Shown here in pieces: positions 36,701 through 46,531 of a stretch of 64,000 bases of DNA. The stretch covers positions 86,861,684-86,925,683 of the forward strand of contig CM067082.1 in assembly GCA_034008185.1 (NCBI GenBank), given 5' to 3'. The stretch is from Gorsachius magnificus. Taxonomy: Eukaryota > Chordata > Aves > Pelecaniformes > Ardeidae. A model generated the notes under the pieces. That model saw only the letters and a program-made list of their open reading frames with translations, was not told the origin of the DNA and ran no database searches. The translations under genes and the position numbers were made by a program. Every line of letters starts with the position of its first letter. Within the stretch, counting starts at the first letter, position 1.

Positions 36701-37121
36701 TGTACTTGAATGTGGGTATCACTGATGCTTGGACACATCTATATCCCTTATTCTTCCATTATAAAAACAATGCTGACAGTTCCAACTTCTCTTAAAAGCT
36801 GTCATCCAGCAACAAGAATTAAATAATAATTAAAAAAAAAAAGTCCCGTAGGGAAAGTATTGTCTTCATCCACCCAGAAGACAGAAGTGCCAAGGTCTCT
36901 GCTGAGTCTGCCAGAACTTGTGTGTATGCTACTGAATAACGAAGGAGGTGATTTATGCCCTTTGGAATAAGGATGTTCCAAGGCAGACATGGCATGTTCA
37001 TGCTGCTGTCCAACCTTTCTGAGGGACAGTGGTGAATGTGAAAGCTTTGTTACATGAACGAGAAGAATGTGATTGGGAATAGCCAACATGGATCTCCCAT
37101 GGTTAGATCATCAGATCATGT

Positions 37122-37330
37122 AGGCTTTGTGGGACCTCTAGAGGTGTCTCATCCCACCCAAAGCAGGTCCAGGTAGAGCAGGTTGCTCAGGGCCTTGACC
37201 AGTTGCGTTTTGAGTATCTCCAGGGTGGAGACTCCACAGCCCCTCTGGGCACCTGCTCCAGTGTTTACCCTCATGGTAAACTTATTTTCCCTACTATTGA
37301 GTGGGAATTTCCCCTGCTTGACCAACCTGA
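37122..37330 (-). mobile_element. CR1 LINE 3' end, - orientation
   Basis: Read on the + strand it gives the reverse complement of the CR1 tail: gggacctctagaggtg, aggtccaggtagagcaggtt, gctcagggccttgaccagtt, ttgagtatctccagggtgga, gactccacagcccctctggg, ctccagtgtttaccctc. Moderately diverged and 5'-truncated. It stands about 50 bases from a second CR1 in the opposite orientation. Confidence 0.9.
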
Positions 37331-38183
37331 TTGCTTTGTGTGATAAGGGAAGAGCAGTGGTTGTTACTTAACTTGACTTCAACTTAATGTTAGACATGAT
37401 CACCTACAGCACCTTTGTATCTAAACTGGAACATTCTGGTCTGGACAGATGGATTAGTAGATGGGTGAAAAACAGGAACCTTACGAAATTTGACAAGGAC
37501 AAACGTGAAGTCCTGCAACTGGGGTGAAGTAGCTTCTTGCAACAGTACAGGCTGCTGCCGAGCTTTGCAGGAAAGGATGCAGGGTTCTGCTGAGCTGTAG
37601 GCTAAACGTGACCCAGCAGCTTGCTCCGGCAGCAAGGAAGGCCAAGGGCCTGATGCAGCCGGGGCTGTATCAACAGGAGAACAGCCACTGGATGGAGGGG
37701 GAGTGATTATCCTCCTCTGTGTAGGACTCATTAGATCCATCTGGAGTACTGCATCCAGATTTCAGCAACGGTTGGTAAACTTGTTACTAAGCCACCATGA
37801 TGGTTGGGGTTTGGAGACCAGCCCTGTGACAAGAGGCTGAGGGACCATGTCTTGTCCAGCCCAGGGGAATCTAAAGGCAGCCTGTCAGTATCTATGAGCC
37901 ACCAAAGCTCTTCACAGCAGTACCTGGTGAGGGGACAACAGAGAGTGGGCATAAATTGAAACAAGAGAACGTCCAACCGGCTATGAAGATGAACTTTTTC
38001 CCATGAGGACAAGAAGTGGTTGAACGGGCAGTGAGGTTGTGCAGGCACCATCCCTGGAGATTTTCAAGACCTTGCTGGACAAAGCCCCAAGGAACTTTGT
38101 TCTTATAGCTAAAGGGCTTTGAGCAGGAAGCTGAACTACAGACCTCCTGACATGCCTTCCAACCCGAACTATTCTGTCATTTT
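37331..38183 (+). mobile_element. CR1 LINE fragment, + orientation, older
   Basis: From about 37384 the sequence follows CR1 order: gtcctgcaactggggtg, a decayed middle, ctggagtactgcatccagat, gcaccatccctggagatttt, caagaccttgctggac, and the end ccttccaacccgaactattc. It includes roughly the last 800 bases of the element and has several indels. It is more diverged than the copy at 25.5 kb. The first 50 bases (37331-37383) are unassigned flank between the two CR1 units. Confidence 0.85.
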
Positions 38184-41100
38184 TTGTTAAAACTGGGGAG
38201 ATTTTATTACTTAAGTTGTTCAGTACCTAGAAGTCCTGGTCTTGTCCTAGTGGTATCAGGAACTTCCCTGTGCTAGTCAGTGCTTGCACACAAAAGTCCA
38301 GAAGAACTTACGGCCTGATGAGGCAGGCAAAACTTTATAGCAAAATATGTCCGACGTATGAAAGTCCCTTCCTCCTCCTGCCCAGCACCACTGCACAGGA
38401 GCCCCCCTCGGGTGCTTCCCGTTTGCCCTTCACCCAGCTCAGAGGCAGGTGGAGCGTGCCCCGAGAGCTCCTGCCTCTCCCAGAAAAGCCTGGTTGTGGT
38501 TCCTCTTGTTCTTGTCTGCGTCAACAGAGCGCATTAGCTACATAAGCACAAGAGAGTGCACTGCTGTAAACAGTAGCCCGGTTCATAATTATTATTTTAT
38601 TGCTTTCTTGCAGACAAAACTGGCATTTTTTCAAGGATGTGGCTAGAGTCTGTCCTGGAGGTAAGGCCATACCTGTCATGCGACTGGCAGGACTGGATTT
38701 ATTCTTAATTTAAACTCATACTACATCTAACAGAGTAGCATGGACAAGTGAAATTTCTGCTTTTGTTGAAGGAAATCACGCATACAGTGCATTACATGGT
38801 GTTCCACATAGAGTGGTCTTCCAGCAGCTCTTCACAGGTGTTTTAAGGACTACTTGAGCACATTTAGTTCACTGAGACTTGTGCACAAGGAGACATTTTT
38901 ACAGTAAGTTGATCTTGTTTCCTACAATGCTATTTGGAGGTGATTTCCCAGGAATCCACGCAAAAAAAAACCCTAAGGAGAGCTATGAATCCCTCAGTGC
39001 TGGTGTAAGAGCTCAGAGCTGTGCCAACAAGGTTAACGTGAAGCAATCCTTTTTCTTCCCTGTTTCCCATTAAAGTTTTTTTTATTGATGTTAGCCTCGC
39101 TGGTTCTTATGCTGCTAATCATGCAAAAGATGAGTGTTTTTATGGAAGCAGCTGACTGTGTCCTAAAGGGAGCTGAGCCATCCCAACAGAAAAGTGGATC
39201 TGAACAGAAAAAGAGGAAATAAAGTGATAATTTTACTTCCTACATGTCTGACTCAGACCTACTTACCTAGAGAAGATATTGTAGATACCCACAGACACAT
39301 CCAAATCACATGGAGAGCTGGGAAGAAAACATTAATGCAAAGCAGCTTCTTTAGCATCTCATATCATATTAGGGCTCTAATCCTCTGGTCTCTTTATCAG
39401 ACTTTTATAATTACATGGAGCAGAGAATGAGAAGGCGGAAAACTAAATGCAATTGATTCTGCTATTTGAACTACAACGTTCGTGTAGGTGTTTGGGGGAA
39501 GGAAGCGAAGCACACCAGCTCTTGAATGCTGAGCAGCAACGCTATAGCAGTAGCTGGGGACTGAGGAGGAGGAGAATATTCCATTGCAAGCCTGACTGAA
39601 ACTTCGGTAGTGCTGGAATTTGGTCTAGACAGGAGAACACTTCCACATTTACATCGTCGCGTCTTGAAAGCTGCAGTAATCACAGATGTTTCATGATCCC
39701 CAGTGGCTGCCTTGCAGTATTCTGGTCCCACTGATGACAACTACTGAAGATTTAAATGCGTTATAGCGATGGTGGTGCTTTTGGAATGGAGGAGAATATG
39801 GTTGTAATAAAAGAGCTCCCATTTCTGTTCAACATGACTCATCTGGAGGGAGGAGGAAGGAGAACTTCAACTTCTCACTTCTGAATTTGTCTTTAGAGAG
39901 TTATGGGATGTGTGTGTGAGAGAGGAGGCTGCCTCTTTTTTTTTTTTTCCTTACTTGTACTGCAAGCTTTATAGTAACAAAATTCCCTGTTAAATTATTG
40001 GAATAACAAAAGACTCTTAAGAAACTTTCTCAAGTCAAGTTTTATGCGTTTGAAATGACTTTTTCAGGATAAAGCAATTCTTAATGCTGCCTTTACCAAG
40101 TAGCCCGAGATCCCTTTGGTGTGGGGAGCTCTTGCTGGCTGGGTGTACAAGCAAGCACAGCTGGAGCGCACAACACTGTGATAACATCTGGAGTTTGTAG
40201 AGAGGGTATCTTGGTAAGGAGGTTGCCAGTTCTACCAGGAGATAAATTGCCCTCCATAGCCTTGGGGTTTTGGAGAACAAAATATTCCTGTAAGGACAAC
40301 ACCTCCACTCCTCAGCTGTGAGCAGCAGAGCTTCTGGCACAGTAAAGAACTGAATCTTTATCTTCCCTGGCTGTTATCAAAATAGTTGTGGTATGACCCA
40401 CAAATTGAACATGAAATGACAGGTCTGCTTGGAAAAACTAATGTGAGGTGAGTTAATTGGCATTCTTTTTTATGTATTAGATCCAATTTGCCATTGTCCT
40501 CCACAGCCTGCAGCCATTATACACCATAAAAGTTCAGCACAGGAGAGGTGTGCATTAAAATCTGTTTTAAAAGTCTTATTCTTCTCCATTAAGTTAGTAA
40601 AGATACTTGGGACCTTTATAACTGCTCTGATCTGCTATTCCCTTTTTACAAGTTACAAGGTATTTTTAATTATGGTGGTAACATTTTAACAAGGCTATCA
40701 GTGCCCGGGGCCAATGCCATAACCCAGTTATTTGCATGTTGGCATGAGAAGCGTCTGTTACCATGTGCAGCCTTGCTAATGGAAGATTCATGCTAATGAG
40801 GGGGAACCCTGGATGTCCACAGGGCTACTGTAGCAGCTCCCATTTCCAAGGATGAGGGCACAAGCAGAAGAAAGGGATGGGTGTCAAAAAAATCATCGTG
40901 CTCCTTATCTCCTTGGGCTTGCAGATACCTGGGTGTAAACTAGAGCAGCCCCGGTGTGAAGCAAGCGTAAAGATCCCTTGAGAGCTTCCACTGTCCCACT
41001 TCTCGTCTCGTACTGCACGTGGCTCAGCTGCACTGAGGTATCTTAATACCAGCTATCAAAATGTCTGAATGATGAGGGGGAGACGCACCTTGCCAAAAGT

Positions 41101-44100
41101 TCATGTTTTATTAAAATAATTCATCCTCGCAAATGAATGCATTTTGTCTGTGCATCATGTGGCTGAAAAGATTTTTGTCCTACTACTGAAGACTAGCCAA
41201 TCAGAAATAGCTTTCTATTGCTCTGAGTGCTACTAAGTGTCTTTCTATATGTTTACTTCAGCAAATGTCAACAGGTGTTGATGAAACAGAATTGCAAAGT
41301 GAGCTTTTAAAGGGACAGAAATAATGTGGCATTAGGTAATTGACCTTGTATTGTCACTCTTGGGGTGCTCTGCTTGCAGTCACGTGAAATCAAGAGCTGT
41401 GCAGAAATACTGTGTGCATGCTCGGTCGGTCGCGGTGGGACCGTGGTGGGACGAGGATGTCACGTGTTGGTCTCCTCCACTTGAAGCAAAACAGGGAGGC
41501 ATCCTGAAACTTTTTGTCCGAGTAGTCAGTCAGGTTTGGCAAGGCTGACACATCCTTCACCACACCCTCCACTTTTGCATGGTATAGAAGGAATTGTGCA
41601 GGCCTAAGATGCATTACCTCCCACTGAAGTCAAAGATGACTTTTTTTTTTTTTTTTTAGCCCTACCAGAAACGGGTAGCGTAATATTCCAGGAGCACAGC
41701 AAACGTTCAGGGACCTGGGAATGACAGCTCTCGGCAGGCAGTCCCAGGCTTGACTGAGTGCCTTGTGTCAGCCATTCCCTGCCCTCCCCAACCCCTCCAA
41801 ACGCTCGCTGGGGCGTATCTGCGTTTTAAAATGGGTTGTGCTGCAGGGCGCTGTAAATCCACCTGCAATTAGGCATCAAGTTGAGGGCATTTAAGATCTA
41901 TCCATCTTCCCCATGACAGGGATATCTTTGCGTAAATTGTCTGAGCCCTCTCGGTTTGTTATTAATGACGTTTCAGCCGGCCTGGGCAGTCGCTACAGAG
42001 GCATTGCTACCGGCACCGGCTGGTGAGCCTCTCTCCCCATGCAGAGAAGAGCTCAGACTGCAGACTCGGGAGTGTTTGCTGTGAATCTTCTGGGGAGAGT
42101 TCAGCCTGAGTGAAGTGAGGAAGTGCAATCTCCCAGGACTGACCTTCCTGTCATAATAAACACGGACTTTGTGAATGCTGTGGCTCAGCCTCTGCTACTG
42201 CTTCCCAGGCAGCCCTTGCTCAGGAGCGGTGGTGCATAGCAATCACCTTACAAAGACACACAGCCAGAGCAGTGGCTTGCACATGCAAACTTGTCCTTGC
42301 TGCCCAAAAGTGGAGGCGTGAGGAACACAGGAGTCACATGCTGTTCTACCTGGTTGATTCGATCTCCATTTGGAATGCCAGATCCGATTTTTCGCAAGCT
42401 GCAGTAATGGAAATCAGTTACCGAGTCACGTTCAGATTTGTGCTTTCAATGTCAGATGTCACTGGTTATCAGTGTGTTTCAGCTATTTTAAATGTATTTG
42501 GTTCTTCTCCTTGCAAGGAGGACATTAAAGAGAGGATGTCACTAAATAAGCTCAGAAGATGGCATGTGAAATAGGAGGGGCTGGCAGCTACTGTTAAAGG
42601 TTTTTAATTAACAAGCCACTGAGGGGAATTTCAGCATGGCCTTGGGAATTCAGTTCTTAAGATAAAATACAGATGTCTCCCTGGTATAGATAGGGACAAG
42701 TGCAGCTTGTTACCTTCACCTCAGATAGCGTCCTGAATAATTAAAAACCCGCTATCCAGCAGCCTAAGCCTAAAACAGAGCTTTCAGGTATACCATTTGT
42801 GGTTGGGAAGGAGCCTTTTACGAAACCTAAAGAAACAGATTGTGCCTACCCCTAGTGCTATGTATAAAGGAGCTTCCCTCTGTTTATTAAAGCAGTGTTT
42901 GGGCACAATTTTATCCTCTTTGCCTCCTTGGAATTGCTTTCTCCTAATATCCTCATGGTGTCTGCAATTCCAAAGGAGGTGAGTTAGGATGTAGGGCTGT
43001 AGCACAGACCTCGGCTCCAGCTTGTTTTAAGGAATATTACAGCTTCTTTAGGCTAACTTGCTTAAAGAGGGTCTCCTAAGACTCAGGCAACTTCCAGGTA
43101 TCCATGTCTTAAGAAGCAGAACACCACCTTCTGATAAGGGAGATGAGCAAGAAACTCCAAATCACTGCATGTTATTCTCTCCTGCATGGAGTTTTCCTTA
43201 AGAGGAAAATGAGACTCTGCAGCTTGCAGTTTACTGGACATTGGCTCTCAAAAACTCTTTGAAGTCAAAGAAAGTAAAGGAACTTAGGATGTGACCTTAG
43301 GTACATCAGGACCGGGCCTTTCCAGAAGGAGTGGAACAAGGTTTAAACAAGATCTTCCAGTTATGACACTGCTGTTTTCCTGTAGTCGGTAGAATTTTAA
43401 GCAATACCCATGCGACTTGATCCTGCTTCAAGCTAACCAAGTCCATCTAAGGTAGTGCCCAAGTAAAACTGACTGTTTCAGCAAATAAAAATATTTATAT
43501 TTACTTACTTCGTTTGCCCGTGCATGAAAACAGTTCAGATAGGAGCACTGAGCTGTTTTCAGTATCAGTTCTGTCTTACCCTCTCCATTTCAGTGGGGCT
43601 CATGGTGCAAGCAGGACCAGCAGAATCCACGCGCTGTTTAAGTACCTTTTTCTACATGTCCAGTGTAATGGTGACTCATCCAGTCCTCTGGGTGTATCAC
43701 ACCCACACGCTGTCTCCATCACAGATAATGGAGTGTCTCGCTGAGCTGGCACAACAGTCCAAGCTGAAAGGTGGGGCTGATTGGAGGTGGTGCTAAAACT
43801 CGTCAAGAACCCCAAATCAGTGTAGTACTTTTGGATTTCTAAATACGCATACATACAAACGGACAGCTCTCAAAAGGACTTGCTGGAAGAAAATGCTTTG
43901 TGTTCATATGTCTAAATTACAGGTGCCTGGCTTAAGGCATCACCGCTCAAAAATCTGACTTTTAGGTATGCTGGTGGCACTCGCACACTGGTCTGTGTTT
44001 ATGTTTCAAAAAGTCTGAACTGGAGTATCAAGGCATAAAGCTTAAATTCCCCTCATTCTGCATCTCCCTCCTATTCTGTATCTGTTCTCTACCTTTTTAC

Positions 44101-45430
44101 TTCCTTCTTTATAGCATTAAGCCTATGTATTTGTGTTTCTTACTCATCCTGACTGCTTTTGTATTCTGCTCCCTAATGACTTTGGAATGTCAAATCATCA
44201 AATCGTGCAGATGTAATCTGTATTCAAAAAAGCACCCCAAATCCACATATATATATGTATGTATGTGCGTATACATATATATATGCACTGATATATAATG
44301 ACTCATGTTATATATAATACAGCATATATATTACAATACAGAAGTCACTGTATGACTTCAGGGATAACAGCCAGCTTGCATTCTGCCTCTTTGTAGCGCT
44401 CCATACAGCTCTGGGCCATGCCGTCAGGATGCCTTGCGGGACCAAGCAACCCCACATTTGCTTGGAGGAGCTCTTATGCCTCCGCTACGCTGTGCCCACC
44501 ACCACTGCCAGCAGCAGGGCAGGTTCTCACATAACTTGCACCGTGGTGCTCCTGCAGAGCCCCAGCAGTTTCAGTGGCATCGAGGAAGACTGCTCTCATT
44601 CAGTTTTCTCTTGAATGGTTCAGAAACGCTTGTCCTTCCGCTGTGTTTGTGTAGTTGTTATTTACCTCCCTGTGGCGTATCACTTGCATTTAATATACCA
44701 GGAAAATGATCAGTGCAGGGAAGACAGAAACGGGCCCAGGAATTTATGGATGGTGTGGGCTGCTGGTGATCTCCCATAAGTTTAAAAAACTTACTACGCA
44801 GGCGTTGTCGCAGAACATCAGATGACTGATACAGCTGGCTCCTGTACTGCACTTTGGGCTGAAAGCCTTGGATTATTTCAGAAAGGCCTGGCCAGGTTAT
44901 TCATGAGTGACTGCTGCTTCTTAAAATCTGGCCATCTTCTCTTTGCCTTCTAACACCACGGGCAAGTGGACAGAGCAGCTGAGGCAGTACCACTGCCTGT
45001 AGCTAAGAAATTGTTTTCCATCAACCCTTGAGACTGACCCAGCGGTCAACGGCTTGATAATGAAGGCACCGCAGGGCATCCTACAGCAATCTGCCGTTGC
45101 TGACACCCTGCAAGCACAGAAATGTATTGAAATTATTTTGTCTCTGGCCTCTGGCTTATTTTTTATTTTTTAAGACTAAAGCTTAACTTTCAGAGCACCA
45201 GAAGGCAGGAATCAAAAAAAAAACCAAGGGGGAAAAGTCAGTTTAAACTCCCGTTTCTGGTTTTCCTCTTTCTCACGCGCAAATGCAGTCAGCTCACGAC
45301 ACAAATTCAAACATTTCATGCGGCGGTGTGCAAGATTCAGGGCTGTTTCAGAAACCAGCTGGGCTTGGAGTATCGACAGCGTTCCCCAATATGGGACCCG
45401 GTCTATTTCCCAGTTTATGAAACAAGCATT
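38184..45430. other. Intergenic upstream of DSP, no gene recognised
   Basis: About 7 kb. Contains a T17 tract (41641-41657), a TA/TG microsatellite (44245-44333) and a repeat core CCCACTGAAGTCAA at about 41619-41632. Upstream DSP enhancers could lie here, but I cannot point to one. Confidence 0.6.
44245..44333. repeat. TA/TATG/TG-rich microsatellite
   Basis: About 90 bases of alternating purine-pyrimidine sequence: atatatatatgtatgtatgt, gcgtatacatatatatatgc, then further tatata blocks. It can fold on itself and is probably length-variable. Confidence 0.8.
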
Positions 45431-46334
45431 TACGCCACTTTCCTACCAAGCACGCCGGCCCTGCGACGTGCCACATCTTGGCGCAGAGGGCTGCCACCAG
45501 CGGACCAGACCCATCCTCGACGTAATGTCGCCAATGTCGCCGGTGCCGCCTTGTTCGGGTGCCGGTTGCTTTTTGGAGCGGCAGCAGGGTGTTTGGCGTG
45601 GTGGGCACCCCTGCCCTGGCCGCCCCCACCGCAGGGCCCCCCCAGCCCTCAGGCGAGCCGCCCCCTGCCCCGGGGCCTCTGAGACCGCGAGAGGAAAGCG
45701 CCAGCCGGTAGATGCGACAGAGGGCAAGAGCGAGTTTTTAATGGCTCCAACCCCCGCTGGCAGCTGCGGAGGGCAGTCCCCCCGCCAAGGAAGGTGGAAA
45801 CACCGGTGCCAGGCTGAGAGAGGCCTTGCGGTGCCCGGGTGGCCACCGGGGAGCGACGGGAGCGACGCCGCCACCACCACCGCCGCCGCCAAGCCGGGCC
45901 GGGCCAGGCCGGGCCGGGCGCGGCGGGGCGGGGCGGGGGCCGGGGCCGCGGAGAAACCTGAGGCGGCCGCCGGGGAGGCGCGGAGGGCGCAGGCGAGGCG
46001 GCGGCGGCGGCTCCACGCCCAGGAGCGCCGCTTAAAACCGCCGCCGAAAGGTGTGGCTTCGCCTTTCCTCGCCGGCGGGGGGGGGACGGGACGGGACCGG
46101 ACCTCCGCTCTTGCCGCCGCCGCCAGCAGCCTCCGCCACCGCACACCGCTTCGCGGCGGCCCTGCCCTGCCCTGCCCTCCCCTCACCTGCGGGGCCCCCC
46201 CCCGGCCCCCCCGAGGCCGGGGGCCCCCCGGGGGTGAAGCCTTTCCCCCCGCCGGGTCTGGGTCAGTCTCCCCGTCGCCTTCCCCGTCGTCCCCTCTCCC
46301 CCCGGGCGGCGGCCCCCCGCGCTCCCCCGCCGCC

Positions 46335-46531
46335 ATGAGCATCAACGGCGGCTCCCACCCGCGGATCAACACCTTGGGCCGGATGGCGCGGGCCGACTCG
46401 GGCACCGACCTGCGCTACGAGATGAGCTCCCATGTGGTGGGGGGCGGCGGCGGCGGCGGCGGCACCCACACCCACAAGACCTACTACTACCAGAAGACCT
46501 ACGGGGGGGACTACGCCTCCGACGGATACGG
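46335..46531 (+). CDS. DSP: DSP exon 1 (residues 1-65 plus 2 bases)
   Basis: The start codon at 46335 has GCC at -3 to -1. It encodes MSINGGSHPRINTLGRMARA, then DSGTDLRYEMSSHVV, eight glycines (46440-46463), THTHKTYYYQKTY and GGDYASDGYG. The donor gtaggt at 46532 leaves GG, completed by T of exon 2 to Gly66. The frame upstream stays open to about 45318 but carries no DSP similarity, so the start is set by the family N-terminus. Confidence 0.96.

Larger units (their letters stand above)
25817..37121. other. Intergenic, no gene recognised; scattered candidate regulatory sites and small repeats
   Basis: About 11 kb without a convincing gene. It holds a 36-base tandem duplication (27017-27088), a degenerate old-repeat segment (28138-28195), a pyrimidine tract (28862-28890) near TATA-like sites (28724 and 29169), a T-box-like palindrome (29589-29614), a ~34-base tandem repeat (33112-33181), an old repeat tail (33640-33725) and a T18 tract (35317-35334). 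Two long overlapping frames at 34987-35599 run through the T tract and look incidental. Confidence 0.6.

Noticed and set aside
45443..46405. 320-codon open frame on the minus strand over the DSP promoter
   Set aside because: It lies in the CpG island, antisense to DSP exon 1, and is rich in Pro, Arg, Gly and Ala as expected from GC-rich DNA lacking stops. No domain recognised.
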